Source: an uncultured Carboxylicivirga sp.
GTDB lineage: Bacteria > Bacteroidota > Bacteroidia > Bacteroidales > Marinilabiliaceae
Reading direction: 5' to 3'
Assembly: GCA_947503525.1 (NCBI GenBank)
Contig: CANNEA010000003.1
Span: 124,001-188,000, forward strand
DNA: 64,000 bases
This document shows, one piece after another, positions 9,492 through 19,086 of the stretch; the first letter of the stretch is position 1; every line of letters starts with the position of its first letter. The translations under genes were made by a program, and so were the position numbers. A model generated the notes under the pieces. The model ran no database searches. It was given only the letters and a program-made list of their open reading frames with translations, and was not told where the DNA came from.

Positions 9492-11498
9492 ATGGAAAAA
9501 AATATTTTTAAATCAATATTGTTTTTCGTTTTTACGTTATGTTCAGTCTACATGACAGCACAAGATGCGCCACCTTCTGATGACATTTTTAGACTGAAAA
9601 ATGTGGCTACAGGGAAATTTTTAACAGATACAGGTATAAGTGCAACAGCCGTTACAATGACAGATTCAGGTGATCCACAAAACACGCATTTTACTTTTGT
9701 AGAAAGTGGAGCGTTTTATAACATTGATAGTGAAATTTTAGGAATATTGCGTGCACCAGGTTCTGGTGGTCCAGGTGGCTCTTATGTAGTTGTTAGTACA
9801 GCTACAGCTTCGCCAGCAACTGATGCTGATAAAATTTGGACGATACAACATAACGAAACGGATGATACATATAGATTCCAATCTGGCAATAGTGGCAGAT
9901 ACTTGTATCATGACGAAAATGGAACCGTAACCCATGTTGTAGTTTCAGATACTGATGATAGAAGTAATTGGGAACTCATTCCTTTTGTGGAAATTCCTGT
10001 AGAGATGGCTCCAGATGAAGATACAAACCCAGACTTAACTTGTCCGGCTTCAGGTGAATTCCAAAACGACAATACCAGAAATGTAGATTTGCAAAACCCT
10101 GTTAATGTAGGTACTGTTGATGACCGGACTTGTTACGCAGATTACAGTGAAAGTAGTGTTTATGGTAAAACTTGGGGCGTTTATAATATTACTGATGGGT
10201 CTAACCACTGGGATGCTCCAAATACGTTGCAACCCAGAATAGAGCGTTCTTTAGACAGATCTGGGGAAACAGGTGTCGGGAGTTATGCAAGATTTACTGG
10301 AACGTTTAGAATCCTTGAAGTCGGTGACGCTGGTTCTTTTAGTCAAGATGGTAGCTATGTAGCACAGGCAAAAGGAAAACATTCCGGCGGCGGAGGCTCT
10401 GCAGATCCAGCTATTTGTTTGTATTTAGCTAAGCCCGTTTATGGTACAGGTATCAATGCAGACAAGCAAGTGGCTTTCGATATTTATGCTGAACGTATCT
10501 TAGTACGCGGTGGAGAAGGCAGCGGTAGGGAAGTCGTTTTTCTAAAGAGAGTAAATAAGAACGAAGAAATTGACTTTGAGTTAGAGGTAGGTTTTAGAGA
10601 GGATCCACACGATGCCACACAAAAAATACATTATTGTGATGCAATAATTGGAGGTGAGTCATTTAATTATAATATTCCAGAGCCAGAAAGAGGGTTAGAA
10701 TCTGGAATTAGATATGGTGTATACCGTGTTAAAGGTGGTAGAGCTCAAATTAGATGGGCAAATACGACCTATCAGAAGGCGGAAGTTGTAGATAATGGCG
10801 GTCCAGGTCCTTCTGACGATATTTACAGATTAAGAAATGTTGCTACAGGTAAATTCTTAACCGATGCAGGAGTAAGTGCTTCACCAGTTTCTATGACAGA
10901 TTCAGGAGAACCTCAAAACACACATTGGACTTTTGTAGAAAGTGGAGCTTATTATAATATAGATAGTGAAACTTATGGAATACTTCGTGCACCAGGATCT
11001 GGTGGTCCAGGAGGTGCTTATGTAGTTGTGAGTACTACTAAAGCTTCACCTGCAACTGATACAGATAAAACATGGACGATTCATTATAATGCAACTGATG
11101 ATACGTATAGATTCGAATCTAGAACCGCTGGTAGATATTTGTATCATGAAGCAAACGGAGATGTAACACATAATTTGGCTCAAGAGGATGATGAAAGAAG
11201 TATATGGGAAGCTATACCAACAAGTGTGCCTTTAAGTGTCTCAGACAACGATTTAAAATCATCAAAAATAAGTGTTTATCCTAATCCTTCTGTGGGTGAA
11301 TTTACACTTGACTTTAAAAACTTGAGTAATGTTAGAATTGCCATTTACGATATTTTTGGCAAGCTTGTTTACACAAATACAACTAATGCAAGCAGTATTT
11401 CGATACAGAATGATAGTCGCTTTAAATCTGGTGTTTACCTTATAAAAGTAGCTGCGGATAATCAGAGGATGTATCATACTAAATTGGTTATAAAGTAA
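9492..11498 (+). CDS. Probable PL28 family ulvan lyase with two beta-trefoil-like modules and a T9SS sorting domain
   Basis: A 668-residue secreted protein. I use the ATG at 9492 because [16 protein letters not shown] opens a normal signal peptide; an in-frame ATG at 9456 would add 12 residues. Layout: signal peptide to about 25, ricin-like trefoil module 1 (about 29-164), jelly-roll catalytic domain (about 180-435, starting near LTCPASGEF), trefoil module 2 (about 441-576), and a type IX secretion C-terminal domain (about 590-668, with [11 protein letters not shown] and SGVYLIKV). The central domain resembles the PL28 endo-ulvan lyases of marine Flavobacteriia as I remember them. These cleave the rhamnose-3-sulfate to uronate bond by beta-elimination. 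Arginine is coded mainly by AGA here, whereas neighbours use CGN heavily, which suggests transfer from another lineage. Without a search the PL28 call stays probable. Confidence 0.72.
   Translation: MEKNIFKSILFFVFTLCSVYMTAQDAPPSDDIFRLKNVATGKFLTDTGISATAVTMTDSGDPQNTHFTFVESGAFYNIDSEILGILRAPGSGGPGGSYVVVSTATASPATDADKIWTIQHNETDDTYRFQSGNSGRYLYHDENGTVTHVVVSDTDDRSNWELIPFVEIPVEMAPDEDTNPDLTCPASGEFQNDNTRNVDLQNPVNVGTVDDRTCYADYSESSVYGKTWGVYNITDGSNHWDAPNTLQPRIERSLDRSGETGVGSYARFTGTFRILEVGDAGSFSQDGSYVAQAKGKHSGGGGSADPAICLYLAKPVYGTGINADKQVAFDIYAERILVRGGEGSGREVVFLKRVNKNEEIDFELEVGFREDPHDATQKIHYCDAIIGGESFNYNIPEPERGLESGIRYGVYRVKGGRAQIRWANTTYQKAEVVDNGGPGPSDDIYRLRNVATGKFLTDAGVSASPVSMTDSGEPQNTHWTFVESGAYYNIDSETYGILRAPGSGGPGGAYVVVSTTKASPATDTDKTWTIHYNATDDTYRFESRTAGRYLYHEANGDVTHNLAQEDDERSIWEAIPTSVPLSVSDNDLKSSKISVYPNPSVGEFTLDFKNLSNVRIAIYDIFGKLVYTNTTNASSISIQNDSRFKSGVYLIKVAADNQRMYHTKLVIK
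9576..9983 (+). repeat. Intragenic repeat, copy 1 (beta-trefoil-like carbohydrate-binding module)
   Basis: 408 nt coding for 136 residues ([18 protein letters not shown] ... NWELIP). It matches the 408-nt copy at 10812-11219 without any length difference, and roughly 70 percent of residues are identical by eye. The F/YRL(K/R)[10 protein letters not shown] start and GRYLYH repeats are ricin-type trefoil features that usually bind sugar. Confidence 0.8.
10812..11219 (+). repeat. Intragenic repeat, copy 2 (beta-trefoil-like carbohydrate-binding module)
   Basis: Second copy of the 136-residue module, on the other side of the catalytic domain ([18 protein letters not shown] ... IWEAIP). Equal length and close similarity to copy 1 at 9576-9983 point to an internal duplication. 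Confidence 0.8.
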
Positions 11499-11598
11499 GA
11501 TTCACAGTTTATATAAAATGAAACTCATTAATTGTAATATTGAGACATTAATAATACCTCCCGATCCTAATTTGACTGTACGGCTTTGATAATGAATG

Positions 11599-11758
11599 TG
11601 TGCCCCTTTACCAGTGAATATTAAGCTACGGGATTGGCTAATAAAAAGGGAAGTTTAATCATCAAGTGAAAGACCTTAGTTTAATTCAATCTGATGATGA
11701 ATATATCAGCTTTAAATTAGAATCGGGAGAATGGTGTTTTAGGGCTACTTATAAGTAG
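11599..11758 (+). pseudogene. Remnant of the 3' end of a GH78-type gene
   Basis: The frame ending at the TAG 11756-11758 reads KGKFNHQVKDLSLIQSDDE, then YISFKLESGEWCFRATYK. This parallels the last residues of the GH78 protein at 6906-9233 (KGKSTKSEVQDLRTEEDF, then IVFTLSGGDWTVKVKY). Upstream, CAPLPVNIKLRDWLIK lies in another frame, and a shift at the A-run near 11643-11647 joins the two. No start codon or body of the gene remains. Nucleotide identity to the intact gene is modest, so this looks like the tail of a separate old paralogue rather than a fresh duplication. It lies between the PL28-like gene and the sulfatase. Confidence 0.5.
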
Positions 11759-11799
11759 TTGATAGATGTAAGTATATTTTGAAATAAAAAAAACATAAT

Positions 11800-13422
11800 A
11801 TGGTAATTAAAAGAATCTTTATTATCCCCTTACTTTTGCTTCTTATTACTAGTGGTGTAAAGGGGCAAACCAATATTATTTTCATTATGGCCGACGATCT
11901 AGGCTGGACTGATTTAAGCACCTCAAACACTTCACTTGGGAATGGCTCAAAATACTATGAAACACCTCATATTGATAAAATGGCGAAGGAAGGTATGTCC
12001 TTTACCTACGCCTACACCCAGCAAAATTGTCAACCTACACGAGCAGCACTTCTTTCAGGACAATATGCCACTGGGGCTAACAATGGCGTGTATAATGTGG
12101 GCAGCCTACACCGCGCATCCAAAGAGGATCGTGCTAAAACTGCAATCATTGCTCACGATCAAACCAACTATCTGACTAAGGAATGTGTCTCTGTATTTGA
12201 GACAGTGAAGACAGCTGGTTACCATACCGCATTCTTTGGCAAGTTGCATGCCATCAAAACAGGTGAACATGCCACAACCTTTCTCGGTGTAGATCATAAT
12301 TTAGCTTTACGCAAAGAAACCAAATCTACGGTAAATGGCGTCAAAGGTAATAATGAGTTTTTTGCCCAGAATGATGATGAAAAAGGTTGGATATTTAGTC
12401 ATTGCGGTCTAAAAAAATATGCACAACCTTATGATGCTACCTACATAAAACAGGTATTAGAGCCTTTGAAAAATGGTAATGATCCGTGGCTTTTGGAAGG
12501 CACACACAAGCACTTAACTGATGCTTTAGGCGATGCTGTAGTGGATTATATAAAGGAACGAACGGCTGAAAACAAACCGTTTTTTGCCTATGTTCCATTT
12601 CATGCTGTACACGTGAGCATACTGCCTCGCCCTGATTTGGAGGAAAAGTATAAAGCAAAGAAATCCATTGACCCACGCCATAATAAAGCTGTTTATGCAG
12701 CCTTTATTGAATTACTCGATCAGAATGTTGGTCGTATAATAAATGCATTGGACGATCCCAATGGCGATGGTGATCCCTCTGATGGGATTGCGGAAAACAC
12801 ACTGGTCGTTTTCTACTCGGATAATGGTGGGTTTATGGGACCGACAGATAATTCTCCCTTACGTTTACGAAAAGGGACATATTATGAAGGAGGTGTTCGT
12901 GTACCTTTAATTTTCAGATTTCCAGGAGTTATTACACCCAATACAGTGAACTCTGTTCAGGAAGTTCATTCCATTGATTTTTATCCTACCCTGGCAGATA
13001 TGGTTGGAGCTCAACTTCCAAATCCTCAAGAGCATGAAATAGATGGTAAGTCAATTGCGTCTGTTTTAAAAGGAGAAACGGAAGCCATTGATGATAAAAC
13101 AGAGCTTTTTTGGCATTTTCCCGGTTATATGGATGTAAGGAATTATCCCCAGTCGGTAATTCATATGAGACATATAGATAATAATCACTATAAACTTTTT
13201 TATCGTTACGAAGATGGCACTTATGAATTGTATAACTTAAGTAAGGATATAGGTGAAACTAATGACCTACTATTAGATGACCCGAATCAGGCCACTTTGG
13301 ATTTGGCAGCAGAAATGAATGTGAAATTGAGGAATTGGCTTATGCAAAGAAATGCGCCTACCGGAACTTGGCGAGAATCGGGGCAAATAGTGGCTTATCC
13401 ACCATTGAATATGGACAACTAA
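11800..13422 (+). CDS. Secreted formylglycine-dependent sulfatase (S1 family)
   Basis: A 540-residue sulfatase with signal peptide MVIKRIFIIPLLLLLITS. The modification motif is CQPTR, with Cys77 being the residue converted to formylglycine. Metal ligands include Asp32-Asp33 (MADDLGW) and Asp341-Asn342 (YSDNGG). The C-terminal subdomain contains LFWHFPGY and YELYNLSKDIGE, the usual 'product-listing' end of S1 arylsulfatase-like enzymes. It would remove sulfate esters from ulvan fragments, and the exact position (rhamnose-3-sulfate or xylose-2-sulfate) cannot be read. It lies 30 nt before the GH39-like gene. A maturase (anSME) is needed and is not encoded in this window. Confidence 0.9.
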   Translation: MVIKRIFIIPLLLLLITSGVKGQTNIIFIMADDLGWTDLSTSNTSLGNGSKYYETPHIDKMAKEGMSFTYAYTQQNCQPTRAALLSGQYATGANNGVYNVGSLHRASKEDRAKTAIIAHDQTNYLTKECVSVFETVKTAGYHTAFFGKLHAIKTGEHATTFLGVDHNLALRKETKSTVNGVKGNNEFFAQNDDEKGWIFSHCGLKKYAQPYDATYIKQVLEPLKNGNDPWLLEGTHKHLTDALGDAVVDYIKERTAENKPFFAYVPFHAVHVSILPRPDLEEKYKAKKSIDPRHNKAVYAAFIELLDQNVGRIINALDDPNGDGDPSDGIAENTLVVFYSDNGGFMGPTDNSPLRLRKGTYYEGGVRVPLIFRFPGVITPNTVNSVQEVHSIDFYPTLADMVGAQLPNPQEHEIDGKSIASVLKGETEAIDDKTELFWHFPGYMDVRNYPQSVIHMRHIDNNHYKLFYRYEDGTYELYNLSKDIGETNDLLLDDPNQATLDLAAEMNVKLRNWLMQRNAPTGTWRESGQIVAYPPLNMDN

Positions 13423-13452
13423 CAACAACTTCATCATCTAAAACTTAAGCAG

Positions 13453-16227
13453 ATGAAAATCTTAATAATTACACTCAATCTTCTTTTTGCCAGTATAACA
13501 CTGCAAGCGCAAGTGATGGTTTCTACTGACTTTAGCAATGAAGATCTAGCCACGTTCGAATACTATAATATTTGGGATGTGGCCAACCGTATCAGTCCTA
13601 AAAATGGGTCTGGTGTGCGCCCCGATCTCAAGGTGAACTTGGTGAGAATGATAGGTGGTATAAAAAAAGTGGTCGATGGCGAGAATGTGCCCGATTTGGA
13701 TTTCGACCCTTGTCACTACGATTCTGTCTCTAATACCTATGTGTACAATTGGGATCCCCTAATTCAACGCTTAGATAAGATTGTCAATTCGCAGGTGGAA
13801 ATCCATCAAATAGTTGTTGACCAGCCACCGTGGGCTTTTCAGCACGGCTATACCTTTATACCTGAAGGCACGATGGATAGTGTGCATTTTCGCGAAGACG
13901 AGCGGATGACCATCTATGGTAATTCTTTGCCACCAGCGGATAAGGTCGCTTATCACGATTTCATCAAAGCTCTAATGAGTAAATTGCTAGAGGTGTATGG
14001 AGAAGAACAGGTCTTGGCATGGCGATTTAGGATTGGATCTGAAATAGAGACACCCGACCATTGGAAAGGCACAGAACAGGATTTTATTGAGCATTTTGCA
14101 AATTGCGAACGCGCTATCCGTGCCATTTTACCAGAGGCAAAGATTGTAGTGCATACACGTCCGCCCGATTTTATATATAAGGGTGGAACAGTGCCCAATT
14201 ATACAGGAGAAGCCATCAAGTCTTTTGCTAATGGACTGATAGAATATTGCTTTGATAATAATGTGCGCTATGATTATTGGGGGATTTCAGACTATGTGGT
14301 GACCACTCGTGATGAGGATAGGTTAATATCGCAGAAGTATGAGAAAATCTTTGCTCCCTTAGTTGATCACCCAAAGTGGAATGCCGATGCTAAACTAGAT
14401 TTGATGGAGTACGGCACTATAACTACAATGAATGCCAAAGATGGCAATGGATTAATTAATTGTATGTCTTCGCATCGCGAAATCATTGAACTCGAATTTG
14501 CTCAACAGTATTATAAATTTGCTGACAAGGGGCTTGAATCTATCTACCGTTGGGGTAACCGCCCTAATACTCTTGATCCTATCAATATAGCTATGCTTAA
14601 TACTATGCTTGGGCTACAAAGGTACGAGACGCAGGTGAGTGGTAATGCCAATAATGGGAACAACAAGTTGAACGCCTTTTTTGGAAAAAGTAAAAACGGA
14701 GAAGGCCTTGATGCTTTGGTGTATAACTACAATCCGGTGTCCATGAGTGATCTGGACGAAGAAGAACTCACTCTAAGTTTCGAAATAGATCAACCAGTCG
14801 GCACAGTCTTATATTTCAGAAGTTTAGCCTATGGCAAAGAACATAATAAATTACAGGCCTTCTTAGAGAATGAACCGTCTTCGGGATGGATAAAAAGTGG
14901 TTTTGACCGCTATGGTGATCCTAGCCGTACCCTTAATGATGCTGGCGCACAAGCTTATGCCGATTTTGTACATGATAATGATCCTTACTATACTCAATGG
15001 CAAGCCATCACTACGGTTGAGCGTACCGATGGCAAAGCAGGTTCTGTGGTAATGCTTTCTACCACCTTAAATTCATTTGCTTTTAAGAAATATGAATTCC
15101 GCTATGTGCCTGGTACAGTACAAGCGATAATGCCCACAGAATTACGCTGGACTTCTGATGACGACTTTCAGGACTTTACATTCTCACAGGCCAATGCCAC
15201 TATTGCTGATGATCTCTTGACGCTCAGTATCGAAGGTAAATATCCCAATGTAATTTATAATAATCCCATTTCAACTTCTTTATACAGTAAGTTCAGAATA
15301 GTACTCAAAAATGAAACAGCAAGTGATATTTTTTATTTTGCCTTTTATAAAGGAGATCAAAAGACACAACCTCGTTTTAAACCTACTGTAAATCAAACGA
15401 ATTTCAATTCGTACACTATTGATTTAGCTTCTAATGCCAATTGGAATGGAACAATTAGTAGGTTTCATATAGAAACCGCGAACAAAGCAGAAATGGGCAC
15501 TGTAACCATTGATAGCATTGAATTGATACCTAATGAAGGTGCTCTGCTTAATGTAGATTTACAAACAGAAGGAGAAGGTTGTCTTAATTATAGCAGTGGT
15601 AGTTGTTTCAATGGGCAGGCTTTTTCTATTGAGGCGACTCCTTTTTTTGGATGGGAGTTTGACGAATGGGTAGGTGATGTGTCAAGCTCCGAAAATCCTT
15701 TGAATATAAGTATAACGGAAGATATGTCGATAAAGGCTGTTTTCAAAGAAATCACCGATGTAGAATATTACACACTGACAGTGAATGCCGTAAACGGAAC
15801 TGTTCAGAAAATTCCAGACCTAATTGAATATGCCGAAGGTCAAAGCGTAACGCTGGTTCCCACTGCCAATGAAAATTTTCTTTTTTCTACGTGGAGTGGA
15901 GATTTTATAAGTGCAGATGAAACGATTATTCTTATAATGGATTCAAGCATTAATGTGACGGCTAATTTCACTCAGGTTACCGCTATTAATGAGGTTTCTT
16001 CTTTACGTTTGAATGTTTTTCCTAATCCATCATCCGGATTTTTTAAGCTTGTTGCAAATAATTCCGAAAAAGTGGATTACAAGGTTTATACGATGGATGG
16101 AAAGTTGGTGGAATCAGGTAATTTTTATGACTCCACCTCTTTTGAAATAGAAACTCCGGGTTTATATATTCTAAGAGCTATTAGTAAAGGGCGTGAGATG
16201 AAACCGTACTGTATTGTTGTCCAATAG
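13453..16227 (+). CDS. GH39-like glycoside hydrolase with InlB-type repeats and a T9SS sorting domain
   Basis: A 924-residue secreted protein (signal ends near LQAQ). The first ~380 residues look like a GH39-type TIM barrel: VDQPPWAF, then RIGSEIETPDHW with Glu197 (acid/base candidate), and LDLMEYGT with Glu319 (nucleophile candidate). The 122-residue spacing is close to that of GH39 xylosidases. Residues ~520-690 include beta-sandwich material. Two copies of a divergent InlB-type repeat follow at about 695-770 and 775-845 (WEFDEWVGD and FSTWSGDF). A type IX secretion domain is at ~850-924 (NVFPNPSSGFF, GLYILRA). GH39 contains beta-xylosidases and alpha-L-iduronidases, and ulvan contains both sugars, so either is possible. 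The usual N-E of the acid/base motif is S-E here. Confidence 0.68.
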   Translation: MKILIITLNLLFASITLQAQVMVSTDFSNEDLATFEYYNIWDVANRISPKNGSGVRPDLKVNLVRMIGGIKKVVDGENVPDLDFDPCHYDSVSNTYVYNWDPLIQRLDKIVNSQVEIHQIVVDQPPWAFQHGYTFIPEGTMDSVHFREDERMTIYGNSLPPADKVAYHDFIKALMSKLLEVYGEEQVLAWRFRIGSEIETPDHWKGTEQDFIEHFANCERAIRAILPEAKIVVHTRPPDFIYKGGTVPNYTGEAIKSFANGLIEYCFDNNVRYDYWGISDYVVTTRDEDRLISQKYEKIFAPLVDHPKWNADAKLDLMEYGTITTMNAKDGNGLINCMSSHREIIELEFAQQYYKFADKGLESIYRWGNRPNTLDPINIAMLNTMLGLQRYETQVSGNANNGNNKLNAFFGKSKNGEGLDALVYNYNPVSMSDLDEEELTLSFEIDQPVGTVLYFRSLAYGKEHNKLQAFLENEPSSGWIKSGFDRYGDPSRTLNDAGAQAYADFVHDNDPYYTQWQAITTVERTDGKAGSVVMLSTTLNSFAFKKYEFRYVPGTVQAIMPTELRWTSDDDFQDFTFSQANATIADDLLTLSIEGKYPNVIYNNPISTSLYSKFRIVLKNETASDIFYFAFYKGDQKTQPRFKPTVNQTNFNSYTIDLASNANWNGTISRFHIETANKAEMGTVTIDSIELIPNEGALLNVDLQTEGEGCLNYSSGSCFNGQAFSIEATPFFGWEFDEWVGDVSSSENPLNISITEDMSIKAVFKEITDVEYYTLTVNAVNGTVQKIPDLIEYAEGQSVTLVPTANENFLFSTWSGDFISADETIILIMDSSINVTANFTQVTAINEVSSLRLNVFPNPSSGFFKLVANNSEKVDYKVYTMDGKLVESGNFYDSTSFEIETPGLYILRAISKGREMKPYCIVVQ

Positions 16228-16337
16228 AAAATGAATCAACGCTATATAATATGAGTATTCTAACTCTTAATATTAGGGTGTGTTTCTTCGTAATAAGTAA
16301 TATGAATAATTAAACGCTAAGCAAATCCAACCATAGA

Positions 16338-17573
16338 ATGATTTCGGCAAATTTACATAAATTACCAAGCATACTACTCGTATCAATTATAGTGATATTA
16401 AACTCTTGCAAAACTAAAAGTAGTGATTTAATTTATGTAAGTGAGGAGCGATTAGAGACTGTTAAAGACTTTATTGCAGATAGGGATACCTTTTATTTAC
16501 GCGCTTATCATCAGCTTATTGAAGAGGCAGATAAGGAGCTTTCCATAGTAATTAATCCGGTTGTCAATAAAACGCAAGTGCCGCCAAGTGGTAGCAAGCA
16601 TGATTACATGAGCATCGCTCCGTACCGATGGCCTAATCCAGGTACTACAGACGGTTTGCCATGGACATTAAAAGACGGAGAAATAAACCCGATGTATTAT
16701 GGTGGTGATTTTGATCATACACGTTTATTTCAAATGTTTGATTCAATAGACAACTTATGGATGGCCTATTATTTTACGGGAGATCAGCAATACGCAGATA
16801 AGGCCAGGCAAATAATCAAAGTCTGGTTTATTGATGATTTAACAAAGGTAAATCCTAATGTGAATTATGGTCAAGGTATTCCCGGGGAAGTAGATGGGCG
16901 CAGAGCTGGTATAATTGAATGGAAGCGAATTTCAAATGTAATTACAGCAGTTCAGGTATTAGCTAAGGATGATAATCTCTCTGAACAGGAAATGGAGAAA
17001 ATGAATGACTGGTTTTCTCAGTATTATCATTGGCTTAAAAGAAACCCAATGGGCATTGAAAATGATAATGGATTACAAAATCATTCCACGTGTTACGATT
17101 ATCAAATGCTTGGGCTTGCTCGATATTTAGGTTTGAACGATGAGGCAAAGGAACGCTTAGAAGCAGCAAAGTGTAAACGAATTGCTATTCAATTTAAACC
17201 TGACGGAACTCAACCCCGTGAGATTGGACGAACAAGGTCGGTACATTATGTATCGGAGAATTTACTTTATATGAGTTTAGTGGCAGAACTAGGTATGCCT
17301 TTAGGAGTTGATTTGTGGAATTATTCCACTGAAGACGGACGAAGTATAAAAAAAGCGTTTGAGTTTCTGCGCTCCTTTGCCGAAGGAAAGAAGGAATGGT
17401 TACATACAGAAATTAATGGAGTAGAGAACGTTATTGAACAGGAGATGAAGCCCTTGTTTGCCCTTGCAACTAGTGTTTTTCATGAAGAGTTGATTTCAAA
17501 AAATACTGACTTAAGGAAGCATATGGGATATAGACAAATATTGCTTTATCCTTTTCCGAATCTTAATGAATAG
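16338..17573 (+). CDS. Alginate-lyase superfamily (PF05426-type) lipoprotein lyase
   Basis: A 411-residue lipoprotein (ILNSC near residue 23) with the all-alpha toroid of the alginate lyase A1-III superfamily. KHDYMSIAPYRWPNP is the hallmark N-terminal motif. LQNHSTCYDYQ carries His249, matching the family's N-N-H...W-Y catalytic segment, and RTRSVHYVSENL matches its second conserved helix. Members beta-eliminate mannuronan, glucuronan or related uronates. Next to ulvan enzymes, a lyase for glucuronate-rich stretches (PL38-like) or for oligo-ulvan is more likely than an alginate lyase, but this is inference. It is 31 nt before the isomerase gene and 110 nt after the GH39-like gene. Confidence 0.72.
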   Translation: MISANLHKLPSILLVSIIVILNSCKTKSSDLIYVSEERLETVKDFIADRDTFYLRAYHQLIEEADKELSIVINPVVNKTQVPPSGSKHDYMSIAPYRWPNPGTTDGLPWTLKDGEINPMYYGGDFDHTRLFQMFDSIDNLWMAYYFTGDQQYADKARQIIKVWFIDDLTKVNPNVNYGQGIPGEVDGRRAGIIEWKRISNVITAVQVLAKDDNLSEQEMEKMNDWFSQYYHWLKRNPMGIENDNGLQNHSTCYDYQMLGLARYLGLNDEAKERLEAAKCKRIAIQFKPDGTQPREIGRTRSVHYVSENLLYMSLVAELGMPLGVDLWNYSTEDGRSIKKAFEFLRSFAEGKKEWLHTEINGVENVIEQEMKPLFALATSVFHEELISKNTDLRKHMGYRQILLYPFPNLNE

Positions 17574-17604
17574 AAAAAAATAAATAACTCTTATTCTCAA
17601 ATAA

Positions 17605-19017
17605 ATGGCAAAAATAGGACTATTCGGAATCGGATTGGACACATACTGGGAGCAGTTTGATGGATTATTTGACAGACTAGTAGCTTATCAAAAACAAATT
17701 GCTGAAAAGATGCAAAGTTTTGGTGCAGAAGTGATTGATGCTGGTTTGGTGGATTCACCCGAAAAAGCACGTGAAGCTGGTGATCATCTAAAAAAACTTG
17801 ATGTTGATATGGTATTTCTTTACGTATCTACCTATGCTTTATCGTCTACTGTATTACCGGTGGCACAAAAGTTAAAATGCCCAATAGTTATTTTGAACAT
17901 CCAGCCAGTGGCCGCTATCGATTACGAAAGTTTCAATAATTTGGGTGACAGGGGTAAAATGACAGGTGAATGGTTGGCTCACTGTCAGGCTTGTTCGGTT
18001 CCTGAGATTGCCAATGTATTTAATCGCGCTGGTATTGCTTACGAGTTTATCACAGGTTATCTGGGAGAGCAGGAAGTTTGGGATGAAATGCAGGATTGGA
18101 TTGACGCTTCTACTGTAGCTACTGCTATGCGCAACAATCGCTTAGGCGTATTAGGCCATTACTATTGTGGTATGTTGGATGTTTACACTGACTTAACCAA
18201 GCAAGCTGCTGCCTTTGGTACGCATATCGAATTAGTTGAGATGTGTGAAGTTAAGAAGTACCGTGATGAGGCCACGGATGCCGAAATTGATTCAAAAATA
18301 CAAGAGTTTCATAGCACTTTCGAAGTTTTAGATACTTGTGAGCAGGAAGAGATTGTGCGTGCTGCGCGTACTTCTGTTGCTTTAGATAAATTGGTTGATG
18401 CTCATAAATTAGGTTCAATGGCTTATTATTATGAAGGTGTAGCCGGGAACGATTACGAAAATATTGTAACATCTGTTATTGCTGGCAATACCTTGCTTAC
18501 CGGTAAGAATATTCCGGTTGCCGGAGAGTGTGAAGTGAAAAATGCGCAGGCCATGAAAATCATGGATTCCTTTGGAGTTGGAGGTTCATTCTCTGAGTTC
18601 TATACTATGGATTTTAACGATGATATCGTCATGCTTGGTCATGATGGGCCGGCTCACTTTGCCATCGCCGAAGGAAACGTTCAGTTGGTACCTCTACCAA
18701 TCTATCATGGAAAGCCGGGAAAAGGTTTATCTATTCAGATGACCGTAAAACACGGGCCTGTTACCATTTTATCTGTTGTTGAAGATAGGAATAAAGTCTT
18801 TTTATTGGTTGCAGAAGGCGAATCGGTTGAAGGCCCGATCCTCCAGATTGGAAATACCAATAGTCGCTATCGTTTTTCAATTGGAGCCAGAGAGTTTATG
18901 AATCAATGGTCGAAACAAGGTCCGGCTCATCATTGTGCGATTGGAGTTGGACATATTGCCAATAAAATTGAAAAGTTGGGGCACATACTTGATATGGATG
19001 TGATAAAGATCTGTTAA
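17605..19017 (+). CDS. L-arabinose/L-fucose isomerase family protein (cytoplasmic)
   Basis: A 470-residue protein without a signal peptide, the only clearly cytoplasmic enzyme in the plus-strand hydrolase block. The N-terminal Rossmann-like region (MAKIGLFGIGLDTYW) and the metal-site segments AYYYEGVAGN (Glu277), AGECEVK (Glu308), LGHDGPAHF (His346) and GPAHHCAIGVGH (His442) fit the AraA/FucI fold, which interconverts aldoses and ketoses with Mn2+. The family is broad and the sequence reads as AraA-like rather than a housekeeping AraA. No kinase or epimerase lies beside it, so the substrate is unknown. A pentose or deoxyhexose released by the neighbouring GH3, GH39 or GH78 enzymes is plausible. 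The downstream GH78 gene begins within 70 nt. Confidence 0.7.
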   Translation: MAKIGLFGIGLDTYWEQFDGLFDRLVAYQKQIAEKMQSFGAEVIDAGLVDSPEKAREAGDHLKKLDVDMVFLYVSTYALSSTVLPVAQKLKCPIVILNIQPVAAIDYESFNNLGDRGKMTGEWLAHCQACSVPEIANVFNRAGIAYEFITGYLGEQEVWDEMQDWIDASTVATAMRNNRLGVLGHYYCGMLDVYTDLTKQAAAFGTHIELVEMCEVKKYRDEATDAEIDSKIQEFHSTFEVLDTCEQEEIVRAARTSVALDKLVDAHKLGSMAYYYEGVAGNDYENIVTSVIAGNTLLTGKNIPVAGECEVKNAQAMKIMDSFGVGGSFSEFYTMDFNDDIVMLGHDGPAHFAIAEGNVQLVPLPIYHGKPGKGLSIQMTVKHGPVTILSVVEDRNKVFLLVAEGESVEGPILQIGNTNSRYRFSIGAREFMNQWSKQGPAHHCAIGVGHIANKIEKLGHILDMDVIKIC

Positions 19018-19086
19018 ATGAGAATTCCTAAATGGAAGATTATAGAAACAAGATCGGCCGATATAAATGTATTATTCAGTTTTAAA

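Noticed and set aside
11262-11477. Minus-strand frame over the T9SS domain of the PL28-like gene
   Set aside because: Shadow frame; the plus strand encodes a clear sorting domain.
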